NCBI GenBank assembly: GCA_913054135.1
Contig: CAJXJK010000017.1
Span: 56,058-120,057 of the forward strand
Source of the DNA: an uncultured Flavobacteriales bacterium
Lineage (GTDB): Bacteria; Bacteroidota; Bacteroidia; Flavobacteriales_D; Crocinitomicaceae
Direction: 5' to 3'
DNA length: 64,000 nucleotides
The notes under the pieces are model-generated. The model saw only the letters and a program-made list of their open reading frames with translations. It was not told the DNA's origin and did not search any database. Shown here piece after piece: positions 25,307 through 34,431 of the stretch (position 1 is the first letter of the stretch; every line of letters begins with the position of its first letter). A program made the position numbers and the translations under genes.

Positions 25307-26170
25307 ATGAAAACTTTAAGCATAGTCATTATTACACTACTTACTTCAATTGCTGCACAAGCAAAAGAGTTGAAGGCATATCAAATTTTTGATAATAAAG
25401 GAAAATCAGTTGACATTGATAAAATCATGAAATCAACTGAAGACAAGTCCCACATATTTTTTGGAGAACTTCATAACAACCCAATTTCTCACTGGTTGCA
25501 ATTTGAGCTCACGAAACGTCTTTATGCTCTTAAGAAAACTAGATTGGTAATGGGTGGCGAAATGTTTGAGGCTGACAATCAATATATAATTGACGAATAT
25601 TTAAATGGAAAAATATCTAAATCTAGCTTCCAAGATGAGGTACGGTTATGGCCAAATTACAATACAGACTATAAGCCTCTACTTGAATTTGCCAAAGAAA
25701 AAGGCGTTCCGTTGATAGCAACCAATATTCCAAGAAGGTATGCAAGTATGGCTTACAAACAAAACATTGATTCTCTGAGAGGATTAACAGAGCTAGCAAA
25801 ATCGTTTATCGTACCTCTTAATAGTTTTGAATTTGACTCAACTGTAGCCTGCTACTCAAAAATGATTACTGACTTTGGAGATCATGGCGGAGTATCAATT
25901 GCAACCGCTCAGGCAATAAAAGACGCAACAATGGCACACTTCATTGCAAAGCACTCAAACAAAAGAACAGTTTTCGTCCACTATAACGGAGCCTATCATT
26001 CTGACAAGAAAGAGGGTATCATCCACTATTTGAAGAATGAAGTCGAATTAAATAAAATCTTAACGATCACAACTGTTACACAAGAAGACGTTAGCAAATT
26101 ATCAGAGGAGAACACTGGTTTAGCAGATTTCACTATTTGCGTTCCAGAAACAATGACAACTACACACTAA
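25307..26170 (+). CDS. ChaN-type haem-binding-uptake family protein
   Basis: 287 residues. Signal peptide (MKTLSIVIITLLTSIAAQA), then the family motif FFGELHNNPISH near residue 50, with VMGGEMFEADNQ, ATNIPRRYA and HYNGAYHSD. Members of this family (PF04187; Campylobacter ChaN binds haem) are periplasmic or outer-membrane proteins implicated in iron or haem uptake. Its stop is immediately followed by the ATG of the next gene, so they form one unit. No TonB-type receptor is nearby. Family call good, haem binding inferred. Confidence 0.85.
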   Translation: MKTLSIVIITLLTSIAAQAKELKAYQIFDNKGKSVDIDKIMKSTEDKSHIFFGELHNNPISHWLQFELTKRLYALKKTRLVMGGEMFEADNQYIIDEYLNGKISKSSFQDEVRLWPNYNTDYKPLLEFAKEKGVPLIATNIPRRYASMAYKQNIDSLRGLTELAKSFIVPLNSFEFDSTVACYSKMITDFGDHGGVSIATAQAIKDATMAHFIAKHSNKRTVFVHYNGAYHSDKKEGIIHYLKNEVELNKILTITTVTQEDVSKLSEENTGLADFTICVPETMTTTH

Positions 26171-26731
26171 ATGCCAATAATTGAAACCATACAACCTGAA
26201 GATGCTACTGGAGAGCTGAAAGATATTTACAATGACTTAATTAAGTCTAGAGGCAAAATTGCCGAAGTACACAAAATTCAAAGCTTAAATCCAAAATCTA
26301 TCGTGAATCATATGGATTTGTACATGACACTCATGTATGATAAAAGTCCAATTAAAAGGGTGTTAAGAGAAATGATTGCCGTGGTGGTGTCAAGAGCAAA
26401 CGAATGCGCATACTGCCAAGTTCATCACATTGAAGCCGTAAATCACTATTGGAAAGATGATCAAAAAGCTAGTAGTTTTAAAAATGACTACATGTCAATT
26501 GAGCTCTCTGATATTGAAAAAGCATATTGCGATTTTGCATGGCAGCATACAAAAACACCAGGTAAAGACACCACTGAAATTATCGAGCATCTAAAATCAT
26601 TAGGACAATCAGATAGAGCAATTCTTGACGCGACTATGATCATAGCTTACTTCAACTTCGTGAATAGAATTGTAGCCGGACTTCAATTAGAACTAGAGTC
26701 TGATGGTGGCGGAGGTTATAATTTTGAGTAA
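26171..26731 (+). CDS. AhpD-like alkylhydroperoxidase / peroxidase-related protein
   Basis: 186 residues. An all-helical carboxymuconolactone decarboxylase/AhpD-type protein with the redox motif CAYCQVHH (CxxC...H) near residue 78, preceded by REMIAVVVSRANE. Family members reduce peroxides or act as disulfide partners. Starts directly at the base after the stop of the ChaN-like gene, a strong sign of translational coupling. Cytoplasmic. The specific substrate is unknown. Confidence 0.88.
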   Translation: MPIIETIQPEDATGELKDIYNDLIKSRGKIAEVHKIQSLNPKSIVNHMDLYMTLMYDKSPIKRVLREMIAVVVSRANECAYCQVHHIEAVNHYWKDDQKASSFKNDYMSIELSDIEKAYCDFAWQHTKTPGKDTTEIIEHLKSLGQSDRAILDATMIIAYFNFVNRIVAGLQLELESDGGGGYNFE

Positions 26732-26768
26732 AATCTCATTTTCTTTCTCGGATTGCCGTTGGTTGTGT

Positions 26769-26776
26769 TATTTTTG
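26769..26776 (+). promoter_or_regulatory. -7 box of the Kir channel gene
   Basis: TATTTTTG matches TAnnTTTG exactly and ends 10 bp before the ATG at 26787. A leader of only a few bases is expected. Confidence 0.5.
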
Positions 26777-26786
26777 ATGTACATCT

Positions 26787-27704
26787 ATGGCTAGAAGAAT
26801 AAAAGACCCCGGAATTGGAACCAAGTTTGACGAAAAGGTTGGCAGAATCATTAATGCTGATGGAACTTATAATGTCGTAAGAAAAGGATCTCAAAGAGGA
26901 ATAAGAGACATCTTCAAGTACTTAGTTGAAATAAAATGGTCTAAGTTTTTTCTCATTCTATTCAGTGCTTACATCCTCATGAATTTAGTTTTCACTGTCA
27001 TCTACATGGCAATTGGATTTGAAAATATTACTGGAATTGATGAAAGAGAAGGCCCCGTATTCATGCAAGCATTCTTCTTCTCTGTTCAAACATTTACAAC
27101 AGTTGGATACGGAACTCTCGCACCATTGGGAGTAGCCACTCAATCGGTGGCAGCAATTGAAGCCTTTGTTGGTTTTTTATCTTTTTCTTTAGCAACAGGT
27201 CTTTTATACGGAAGATTCTCCCGTGCTCAATCCAAATTGACATTTGCAGACCACTTCGTTTATTCAAAATTTGAAGACGGATACAGTTTCAAATTCAAAT
27301 TGACTAACAAAAGAGATGTCGTTTTACAAGATGTCGAAGCCAGAACATTGGTTTTTTTCAATGACAAAAATGAAGCAGGTGAAATGAGTAGACAGTTCTT
27401 CACACTCCCTCTAACCTTACCTACAATTCAGATTATGGCTCTTACTTGGACATTAGTTCATAAGATAGATGAAGAAAGTCCTTTTTGGGGAAAGACAAAA
27501 GAAGAAATTATTGAGATGAAACCTGAATTTTTAGTTTTGGTCAACGGATTTGACGAAATCTATTCTGAAAGAACCAGAGCAAGAAAATCATATGTAGCCG
27601 AAGATATTATTTGGAACAAGAACTTCGCTACTATATTCAGTTCACGAGATGATGGAATGGTAGAAATGGATGTAAGAGATTTAAACAAAGTAGTTGATGA
27701 GTGA
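26787..27704 (+). CDS. Inward-rectifier potassium channel (KirBac type)
   Basis: 305 residues. Short cytoplasmic N-terminus, first TM helix (about 50-75), pore helix and selectivity filter TTVGYGTLAP (about 108-117), second TM helix (about 125-150), and a C-terminal immunoglobulin-like cytoplasmic domain (about 155-300) with ARTLVFFND and FTLPLTLPTI strands typical of Kir channels. The TVGYG filter implies potassium selectivity. Forms tetramers in the inner membrane. The following queE starts inside its last codons, so the two may share a transcript, though no functional link is known. Confidence 0.93.
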   Translation: MARRIKDPGIGTKFDEKVGRIINADGTYNVVRKGSQRGIRDIFKYLVEIKWSKFFLILFSAYILMNLVFTVIYMAIGFENITGIDEREGPVFMQAFFFSVQTFTTVGYGTLAPLGVATQSVAAIEAFVGFLSFSLATGLLYGRFSRAQSKLTFADHFVYSKFEDGYSFKFKLTNKRDVVLQDVEARTLVFFNDKNEAGEMSRQFFTLPLTLPTIQIMALTWTLVHKIDEESPFWGKTKEEIIEMKPEFLVLVNGFDEIYSERTRARKSYVAEDIIWNKNFATIFSSRDDGMVEMDVRDLNKVVDE

Positions 27705-28302
27705 TGTTATGATCCCTTTAATGGAGGATTTTTATTCTTTGCAAGGCGAAGGATTTTATAGTGGTAGAGCTGCATATTTCATTAGATATGCAGGCTGTGA
27801 TGTTGGATGTGTATGGTGTGATGTTAAGGAATCGTGGGACAAAGAAGCACATCCTGAGGTTGAGCTAAACACTCTAATTCAAAGAGTTAAGGATTCAGGA
27901 ACAGATTTTGTAGTTATAACTGGTGGAGAACCTGCTATGTATGACTTAACGACCATTACAGAAGCATTGCATGCCGAAAATATTGAAATTGCTATTGAGA
28001 CCTCAGGGGCTTATAAAATAGTTGGCAATTTTGACTGGATTTGCCTTTCTCCTAAGAAATTTAAGATGCCGATTGAAGAAAATTATGCAATCGCCACCGA
28101 ACTAAAAATGATTATATTTAACAAGAGTGACTTCAAATGGGCCGAAGAACTTCAAGCCAAAGTTTCAGACAAATGCATCTTATATATGCAGCCAGAATGG
28201 GACAAAAGCAAAGAAATGTTACCATTAATGGTTGATTACGTTAAAGAACATGTAGAATGGAACGTTTCATTACAGACACACAAGTTTTTAAATATCCCTT
28301 AA
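27697..28302 (+). CDS. queE: 7-carboxy-7-deazaguanine synthase
   Basis: 201 residues from ATG at 27697 (TTG three bases earlier, or ATG at 27709, are alternatives). Radical-SAM signature CDVGCVWC (C-x3-C-x2-C) in RYAGCDVGCVWCD, the preceding FYSLQGEGFYSGR element, and VVITGGEPAMYD. Catalyses the ring contraction of carboxytetrahydropterin to CDG in queuosine synthesis, after QueD (5341-5784). Overlaps the end of the Kir channel gene by 8 bp. Length is that of the short QueE class. A firm assignment. Confidence 0.95.
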   Translation: MSDVMIPLMEDFYSLQGEGFYSGRAAYFIRYAGCDVGCVWCDVKESWDKEAHPEVELNTLIQRVKDSGTDFVVITGGEPAMYDLTTITEALHAENIEIAIETSGAYKIVGNFDWICLSPKKFKMPIEENYAIATELKMIIFNKSDFKWAEELQAKVSDKCILYMQPEWDKSKEMLPLMVDYVKEHVEWNVSLQTHKFLNIP

Positions 28303-28310
28303 TAATTAAA

Positions 28311-30353
28311 ATGAAAAAGTACTTATTTATTCTAGTAGCACTAATAGCAGGTTCATGCGTAACAGCTCAACCTGGTCAATGGCATACTAAAAGCAAAAAA
28401 GCAATCAAATATGTTGAGCAAGCAATGGCGCTCACAAGAGAACTAGACCCTAGAACTGGTCAACCTAAATATGAAGAGGCTCTGGTATACGTAGATAAAG
28501 CTTTGGCTAAAGATCCTGCTTTTTCTGATGCCTATTTTCTTCAAGCAGAATTCAATCTCAATTTGAGAAGAAAGCATGACGCAATGAAGTCGTACCAGAC
28601 TTTAATTGAATTGCCGACTTTCAAAACATCTACTGGATATGTTTATTTTGACCTGGCAGCACTAGAACTTTCTGAGGGATACTATGAAGAAGCATTGGTT
28701 CATGCTAAAAAGTACGACACTTATAAAAACAGACCAGAAGATATGGTCTCTGAGAATCTCTGGATGATTAAAACCTGTGAATTTGCTATCAAAGCAAAGA
28801 AAAACCCAGTACCATTCAAACCTGAAAATGTAGGTTCGGGCGTAAACACGGCTGATCCTGAATACTTCCCAACCCTAACTGTTGATCAAAAAGAATTGCT
28901 GTTCACACGAAGAGTAACCGGAACTTCTTCATGGCAAGAAGATTTCTTTGTTTCTCCTGATCAAGATGGATATTGGGCAACTGGAAGACCAATGCCAAGA
29001 AACATTAACACATCAAATAATGAAGGAGCACCTACTTTTGCCCCTGACGGACGTACTTTAATTTTTGTAGGTTGCATTGACCAAAGAGGCAGTTACGGAC
29101 CAGGAAGACGTGGTTTCGGTTCATGTGATTTATTTATAACTCAAAAAATTGGGAAGAATTGGACTGACCCTATTAACTTACCTGGTAAGGTTAACAGTAA
29201 GCACTGGGAAACACAACCTTCACTTTCATCTGACGGAAGAACGCTTTATTTTATTAGAGGATTAGTAAGAGGGAAAGGCGGACGAAATCAAAGAAATGGT
29301 GACATCTATGTTTCTAAAATGAACGAAGATGGATCATGGGCAGAAGCTGTGCCTTTGCCAAAAAACATTAACACAGAATATTCAGAATCATCTGTTTTAA
29401 TTCACCCTGATGGTAAAACATTATACTTTTCATCTAATGGCCATTTAGGTATGGGAGGATATGACTTATACATGTCTACCTTACAAGATGATGGAAGTTG
29501 GAGTGATCCAAAAAACTTGGGATACCCGATTAATACTCATGATGATGAAAACTCACTATTAGTTTATGCTGATGGTAAGTTGGCGGTTTTCGCATCTGAC
29601 AGACCTGGTGGATTAGGAAGTTTAGATTTATACCAATTTGAAATGCCTGAATCAATCCAACCAACAAAGACAATTTATATGACAGGAACAGTATATGATA
29701 TTGTGACTGAAAAGAAATTAGGTGCCGATTTTAAACTGATTGATCTTGAGACTGGAAAAGAGGTAGTGAGGTCTACCTCAGACCCTATTGATGGCTCATT
29801 TTTGGTGACTTTGCCAATCAATAAGAACTACGGTTTGTTTGTTAAGAGAGACGGATATTTACCTTATTCAATCAACTTTGATTTACAAGTTCCTGAAAAT
29901 TCAGAAGAGCCATATCACATTGATGTTCCACTAACTCCAGTTGGGAAACCGAGTATTGAGAATATCTTAGCGAACGTACTTTTTGATTTAGATTCAGATA
30001 AATTGAGAAAAGAATCATTTGTTGAGTTGAACAATTTCGCAGCATTTATGAAACGTAATTCTGACATGAAAATTGAATTGCAAGGACATACGGATGCCCA
30101 AGGTGATGACGCTCATAACTTAGACTTATCTAAGCGAAGAGCAAAATCAGTATATGAATATTTGGTAAAACAAGGAGTAGATTCAAAAAGAATGTCGCAT
30201 GAAGGGTATGGTGAAACCAAGCCTTCTAAGTTTTACAAGGACGGTGAAGAAGTAGTGAGAACTGAAGAGTGGATAAATGCCCTACCAACGGATAAAGAAA
30301 AAAGATCGGCTCATCAAGAAAACAGAAGAACTGTTTACATAGTGAAGCCATAG
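28311..30353 (+). CDS. PorE-like outer-membrane protein: TPR, PD40 propeller, CRD, OmpA domain
   Basis: 680 residues from ATG at 28311, which opens a signal sequence ending with AGSC (possible lipobox). Then TPR-type helices (about 30-165), a beta-propeller of PD40 repeats (about 190-450, with repeated SSDGRTLYF and DLYMSTLQDDGSWSDP motifs), a carboxypeptidase-like domain (about 460-555) and a C-terminal OmpA peptidoglycan-binding domain (about 565-680, FDLDSDKL, GHTDAQG). This is the architecture of PorE, a component linked to the type IX secretion system. Upstream in-frame codons would precede the signal sequence. Role in T9SS here is inference. Confidence 0.85.
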   Translation: MKKYLFILVALIAGSCVTAQPGQWHTKSKKAIKYVEQAMALTRELDPRTGQPKYEEALVYVDKALAKDPAFSDAYFLQAEFNLNLRRKHDAMKSYQTLIELPTFKTSTGYVYFDLAALELSEGYYEEALVHAKKYDTYKNRPEDMVSENLWMIKTCEFAIKAKKNPVPFKPENVGSGVNTADPEYFPTLTVDQKELLFTRRVTGTSSWQEDFFVSPDQDGYWATGRPMPRNINTSNNEGAPTFAPDGRTLIFVGCIDQRGSYGPGRRGFGSCDLFITQKIGKNWTDPINLPGKVNSKHWETQPSLSSDGRTLYFIRGLVRGKGGRNQRNGDIYVSKMNEDGSWAEAVPLPKNINTEYSESSVLIHPDGKTLYFSSNGHLGMGGYDLYMSTLQDDGSWSDPKNLGYPINTHDDENSLLVYADGKLAVFASDRPGGLGSLDLYQFEMPESIQPTKTIYMTGTVYDIVTEKKLGADFKLIDLETGKEVVRSTSDPIDGSFLVTLPINKNYGLFVKRDGYLPYSINFDLQVPENSEEPYHIDVPLTPVGKPSIENILANVLFDLDSDKLRKESFVELNNFAAFMKRNSDMKIELQGHTDAQGDDAHNLDLSKRRAKSVYEYLVKQGVDSKRMSHEGYGETKPSKFYKDGEEVVRTEEWINALPTDKEKRSAHQENRRTVYIVKP

Positions 30354-30366
30354 AATTGATAAACAT

Positions 30367-31377
30367 ATGAAGTCCCTAATCCACTTTTTACGACTTGTTC
30401 GTATTGGTAACTTGGTGGTTATCGGACTCACTATGTGCATTATTCAGGTGTTTATTGCTTCACACGGCAATTCTAGTCTCTATTTAGGAATATTTCAAGA
30501 GCCTAGCCTTTTCGACATCATCACCTTAAAGTACAATCTCAATTTAGAGTTCTTCTTATTGGCGCTCTCAGTGGTTCTAATAGCAGCAGCAGGTAATGTC
30601 ATCAATGACTATTTTGATGTGAAGGCCGATCGGGTAAATAAGCCTGAAAAGTTAATCATTGGTAAACATATCAAAAGACGTTGGGCCATCATGTTCAATT
30701 GGATCTTCAACGCTTCGGGATTAGCGATTGCTGCTTACATTTCATATGTAAATAGAAATTGGTGGATCGTTTTAATCGCCTTCGTGATCATCAACTTCTT
30801 ATGGTTCTATTCTGCTTTTTACAAACGTAAACTTATCGTGGGCAACATCCTAGTTGCACTAATGATTGGAATAGTCCCTATTTATGTCTTGTTCTACAAC
30901 CTCCCTCTTGATGGATACAGCATAGCTGAAAATAGTTCGTACATATTTGGAACCACTTACATTGTAGAGGTGGTATTAATCATTTCAATTTTGGCCTTTT
31001 CTATAAATTTCATGCGCGAAATAATTAAAGATATCGCCGACATCAGAGGTGACCTCCACCTTTCAGCAAAAACAGTTCCGATCGTTTTGGGTAAAAAGAA
31101 AACAAAAATTATACTCATTATCTTGTCTTTACCACTCCTTTTATTAATGCTTTTTTACGCAGTAGATGTTTCTTTGAGTAAACAATTATTAACCTCAATT
31201 GTAGGACAAAAACAATCTTTCTTTCTCTTTTATTGCTGCATTTCAATAAGTGCCTTGTTAATCATAATTTCAATGTTCACATTGATCTCTGCAGATAAGA
31301 GAAAGGTTTATTTATTGAGTTCAAACCTTTTAAAACTGGCCATGCTCTTCGGTATGATCAGTCCACTATTCTTATAA
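30367..31377 (+). CDS. UbiA-family prenyltransferase (geranylgeranylglycerol-phosphate type)
   Basis: 336 residues, about eight TM helices. First Asp-rich motif NDYFDVKADRVNKP (about 80-93) and second motif DIADIRGD (about 219-226), which bind magnesium-prenyl diphosphate. Similar proteins in Bacteroidota are annotated as digeranylgeranylglyceryl phosphate synthase-like, but substrate cannot be read from sequence alone (menaquinone-type MenA or haem O-type are other UbiA families). Inner membrane. Follows the PorE-like gene by 13 bp and precedes Maf by 4 bp, so an operon is likely. Confidence 0.85.
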   Translation: MKSLIHFLRLVRIGNLVVIGLTMCIIQVFIASHGNSSLYLGIFQEPSLFDIITLKYNLNLEFFLLALSVVLIAAAGNVINDYFDVKADRVNKPEKLIIGKHIKRRWAIMFNWIFNASGLAIAAYISYVNRNWWIVLIAFVIINFLWFYSAFYKRKLIVGNILVALMIGIVPIYVLFYNLPLDGYSIAENSSYIFGTTYIVEVVLIISILAFSINFMREIIKDIADIRGDLHLSAKTVPIVLGKKKTKIILIILSLPLLLLMLFYAVDVSLSKQLLTSIVGQKQSFFLFYCCISISALLIIISMFTLISADKRKVYLLSSNLLKLAMLFGMISPLFL

Positions 31378-31381
31378 TTCA

Positions 31382-31960
31382 ATGCTTGAAAACTTAGCAA
31401 ACAAACGCATTATTTTATCTTCTAAATCTCCTCGCAGACAAGAACTGTTAAAAGGACTTGACATTGATTTTGAAATTGAAGTGAGGCCAGTTGATGAAAT
31501 CTACTCTCTTGATTTAGAAGCCGAAAAGGTTCCTTCATTCTTATCTAAACTGAAAGCAACAGCCTTTGATGGCGACCTAAACGAAAGTGACATCCTTATT
31601 ACCTCTGACACCATTGTCATCTTAGGTTCAGAGATATTGGAAAAACCAAAATCAGAGGAAGAAGCCAAAGGCATGATTAGAAAAATGGCTGGTAAAACGC
31701 ATACTGTTGTTACTGGAGTAGCCTTAACATCTGCCGATAAACAGGAAGTATTTTCTGATCACACCAAAGTAACTTTCGGAGAACTAACTGATGAAGAAAT
31801 TGAATACTACATCAGCAAATACAAGCCATTCGATAAAGCTGGTTCTTATGGCGTGCAAGAATGGATTGGATATGTAGCCATTGATAATCTTGAAGGCAGT
31901 TACTATAATGTAATGGGTTTACCACTTCATAAGTTATACAAAGCTCTGAAGCATTTTTAA
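31382..31960 (+). CDS. maf: Maf family nucleotide pyrophosphatase
   Basis: 192 residues. N-terminal ILSSKSPRRQELLKGL motif, TSDTIV and the GKTHTVVTG segment, all classic for Maf. The family hydrolyses dTTP/UTP or modified nucleotides and is often described as a septum-formation inhibitor. The ATG follows the prenyltransferase stop by 4 bp. Cytoplasmic. Whether the dTTP or other subgroup applies is not resolved. Confidence 0.93.
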   Translation: MLENLANKRIILSSKSPRRQELLKGLDIDFEIEVRPVDEIYSLDLEAEKVPSFLSKLKATAFDGDLNESDILITSDTIVILGSEILEKPKSEEEAKGMIRKMAGKTHTVVTGVALTSADKQEVFSDHTKVTFGELTDEEIEYYISKYKPFDKAGSYGVQEWIGYVAIDNLEGSYYNVMGLPLHKLYKALKHF

Positions 31961-32002
31961 AGCAATCCTTCACTATTCCCTTAACTTTCTTACCTTTAGC
32001 TC

Positions 32003-33172
32003 ATGAACAAAGTACTTGCTATAGTATTATTGTTTTTGATAACCCTAACTTCAAAAGCCCAAGACACCATCATATTTGATGATGCTCGTGTGCATCCCGT
32101 TAAAATAGTCTCTGTTTCTAAAACTGCTGTTAGTTATGAACGGAGAGGTCAAATCAAAGAGGCGAAATTCATTGATATTATGCAATTCAAGCATGGCGAT
32201 CAGTGGTTTTACTATAATGAGGATGAGAAGAAATTAGAAGAGCAATCTGAACCTTTCTTTGATTACGCAAGCAATCCACTGCAATACCCTAAAAAATTTA
32301 GATACAATCGTTTTTCTATTGGAGCAACAGTGGCTTTTGACATTTCGAATACCTCTCAGTATTCGGTGAAACGTTATTCACCAGCAGATAATTGGAGAAT
32401 TAGAATTGAGCCAGAAGTGTATTTAACTGAATGGTTTTCATTAAAGATTCCTTTGGTTATTCCACTTACGCAAGATGAGCAGTCAGTTGATGGTGATGTA
32501 ATCACACATAGTGCTGGACCACAAGAGTCTGGAGTAAGTGGAACTGACTTTTATTATAATTTCGGTGGGTATACATACGAGCCTAACAACCCTTCTATTT
32601 TCCCTGTAAAAGTTGGATGGTACGGGGGAACAAATCAAAGTGGAGCTGGCACTAGAGATATTCTTGGTCAAATAGGTGTAACACCAAAATTTTATCCTTT
32701 TTTGCAGCAAAAAGTTGCCTTTTATATTGCGCCTTCATTCAATCTAGGAATAGGAAACTATAATCAAGTAAACTATTATGCTACATTCGACTATCAAGAC
32801 AGTATCCAACAGGGTAATCCGTCTAATCCCTATTACACTGATACTTGGGAACTCTTAAGTGAAAGACTTGAAGTACAAAAAGCTAGTTTTATTTATTTCA
32901 GAGGTGAATTCACCATAGGCTTTAATTTCAACATCACAAAATCATTGAACTTTACAATTGAAAGTGGCATCACTACTGACCTAATACCTATAACTCCAAT
33001 AGAAAATAGCAACCTCACAGTAATTAGGCAAAATGACGGGGTTCAATATGAAACTCAAAGTTTTAGGCCAACCGTCCTAGACTTCAGGGAAGATGGTATT
33101 GGAGGCAGTTTTGCAATGAATCGATTTATGCTCGTTTACCGATTTGGTGGCAGAAAAGTAGAAGAATTGTGA
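32003..33172 (+). CDS. Outer-membrane protein of a tandem-duplicated family, copy 1
   Basis: 389 residues, signal peptide ending TSKAQ. The mature N-terminus has DTIIFDDARVHPVKI, a short beta hairpin-type motif, and HGDQWFYYNEDEKKLEEQ; the rest is likely a beta-barrel of aromatic-ended strands (WRIRIEPEVYLTEWFS, FRGEFTIGFNFN, ending LVYRFGGRK). It is roughly half identical over most of its length to the next gene, a recent tandem duplication. Function unknown. A TACCTTTA box lies 4 bp before the ATG. Confidence 0.85.
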   Translation: MNKVLAIVLLFLITLTSKAQDTIIFDDARVHPVKIVSVSKTAVSYERRGQIKEAKFIDIMQFKHGDQWFYYNEDEKKLEEQSEPFFDYASNPLQYPKKFRYNRFSIGATVAFDISNTSQYSVKRYSPADNWRIRIEPEVYLTEWFSLKIPLVIPLTQDEQSVDGDVITHSAGPQESGVSGTDFYYNFGGYTYEPNNPSIFPVKVGWYGGTNQSGAGTRDILGQIGVTPKFYPFLQQKVAFYIAPSFNLGIGNYNQVNYYATFDYQDSIQQGNPSNPYYTDTWELLSERLEVQKASFIYFRGEFTIGFNFNITKSLNFTIESGITTDLIPITPIENSNLTVIRQNDGVQYETQSFRPTVLDFREDGIGGSFAMNRFMLVYRFGGRKVEEL

Positions 33173-34431
33173 TTCTTTTGAAGAAACATATCACTTTATT
33201 AATCTCAACTCTTTGTAATGGTAGACTACTTTCTCTTCGACATTTGAGTAAATTTCTTTGCACAATATCATTTCTTTTGATCACTCAATTTTCAAAAGCC
33301 CAAGACACCATCATTTTTGATGACGCCCGAGTGCACCCTGTAAAAATCACTAAGGTGGATGACTCAAGTGTGACGTACGAGCGAAGAGGCAAAACAAAAA
33401 AAGCTCCTTTCACTGACATCATGCAATACAAACACGGCGATCAGTGGTTTTACTACAATGAAGAAGAGAAGCAATTAGAAGAGCAATCAGAACCTTTCTT
33501 TCATTTTGCTACAAATCCTTTGCAACATCCAAAAAACTACAGATATGGCCAGTTTTCGATTGGTGCAACATTTACTTTTGATATATCAGCTGGAACTGGT
33601 ACTACACGCTACTATAGTCCAGCAGATAATTGGAGAATTAGAATTGAACCTGAAATGCATTTTACAGATTGGCTCTCTCTAAAACTAGCTCTAGTTATGC
33701 CACTTACAAATCCAGACGACCAATCGGCAGACGGGCTTGTTGTGATGCATAATGCTGGAACGCAAAGTTACTCTATAGGAGGAATTGACTTTAGATATAG
33801 GCAAATTAATAATTACTTGAATGAACTTGAAGAGTCTTCACATCCTAGAAAAAGTAGTTCGAATTCATCAACAGGAAATAAAAGTGGGGCAGGGACAAGA
33901 GAGATTCTTGGTCAAATTGGCGTAACTCCAAAATTCTATCCTTTTTTACAGCAAAAAGTCGCTTTTTACATTGCACCTTCTTTCAATTTCGGAATCGCCA
34001 ACTACAACCAAATAAACTACTATTCAACTTTTGATTATCAAATTGATACCACCACTTATTCGACTGGCAATCCTCCTGTATTTCAAAACTCATACTCAGA
34101 GACCTGGGAACTGCTTTCAGAGAGACTCGAAGTCAATAAGGCTAATTTCACCTATTTCAGAGGTGAACTAACATTTGGGTTCAATTTTAATCTCACAAGA
34201 TCATTGAATTTCTCTCTTGAGACCGGCATTACCACTGATTTAATTCCTTTGAAGCCTTATGAAAACAACACCCTCACCGTTATAAGAGCAGCAGATGGGT
34301 TTCAGTTTGAAACCCAAAGTTTTAAACCTACTGTTCTAAATTATCGTTCAGATGGTCTTAAAGGAGGCTACCTCATGAACCGCTTTATGCTAGTATATAG
34401 ATTTGGAGGAAAAAAAGTAGAAGAAATATGA
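33169..34431 (+). CDS. Outer-membrane protein of a tandem-duplicated family, copy 2
   Basis: 420 residues from GTG at 33169, overlapping the previous stop by 4 bp. Same order as copy 1: signal sequence ending FSKAQ, DTIIFDDARVHPVKI, HGDQWFYYNEEEKQLEEQSEPFF, then a barrel ending LVYRFGGKK. The N-terminal KKHITLL resembles RKHITLF of the following gene, supporting this GTG start as the shared ancestral start. Divergence is concentrated in surface-like loops (for example around residues 200-240). Function unknown. Confidence 0.82.
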   Translation: MILLKKHITLLISTLCNGRLLSLRHLSKFLCTISFLLITQFSKAQDTIIFDDARVHPVKITKVDDSSVTYERRGKTKKAPFTDIMQYKHGDQWFYYNEEEKQLEEQSEPFFHFATNPLQHPKNYRYGQFSIGATFTFDISAGTGTTRYYSPADNWRIRIEPEMHFTDWLSLKLALVMPLTNPDDQSADGLVVMHNAGTQSYSIGGIDFRYRQINNYLNELEESSHPRKSSSNSSTGNKSGAGTREILGQIGVTPKFYPFLQQKVAFYIAPSFNFGIANYNQINYYSTFDYQIDTTTYSTGNPPVFQNSYSETWELLSERLEVNKANFTYFRGELTFGFNFNLTRSLNFSLETGITTDLIPLKPYENNTLTVIRAADGFQFETQSFKPTVLNYRSDGLKGGYLMNRFMLVYRFGGKKVEEI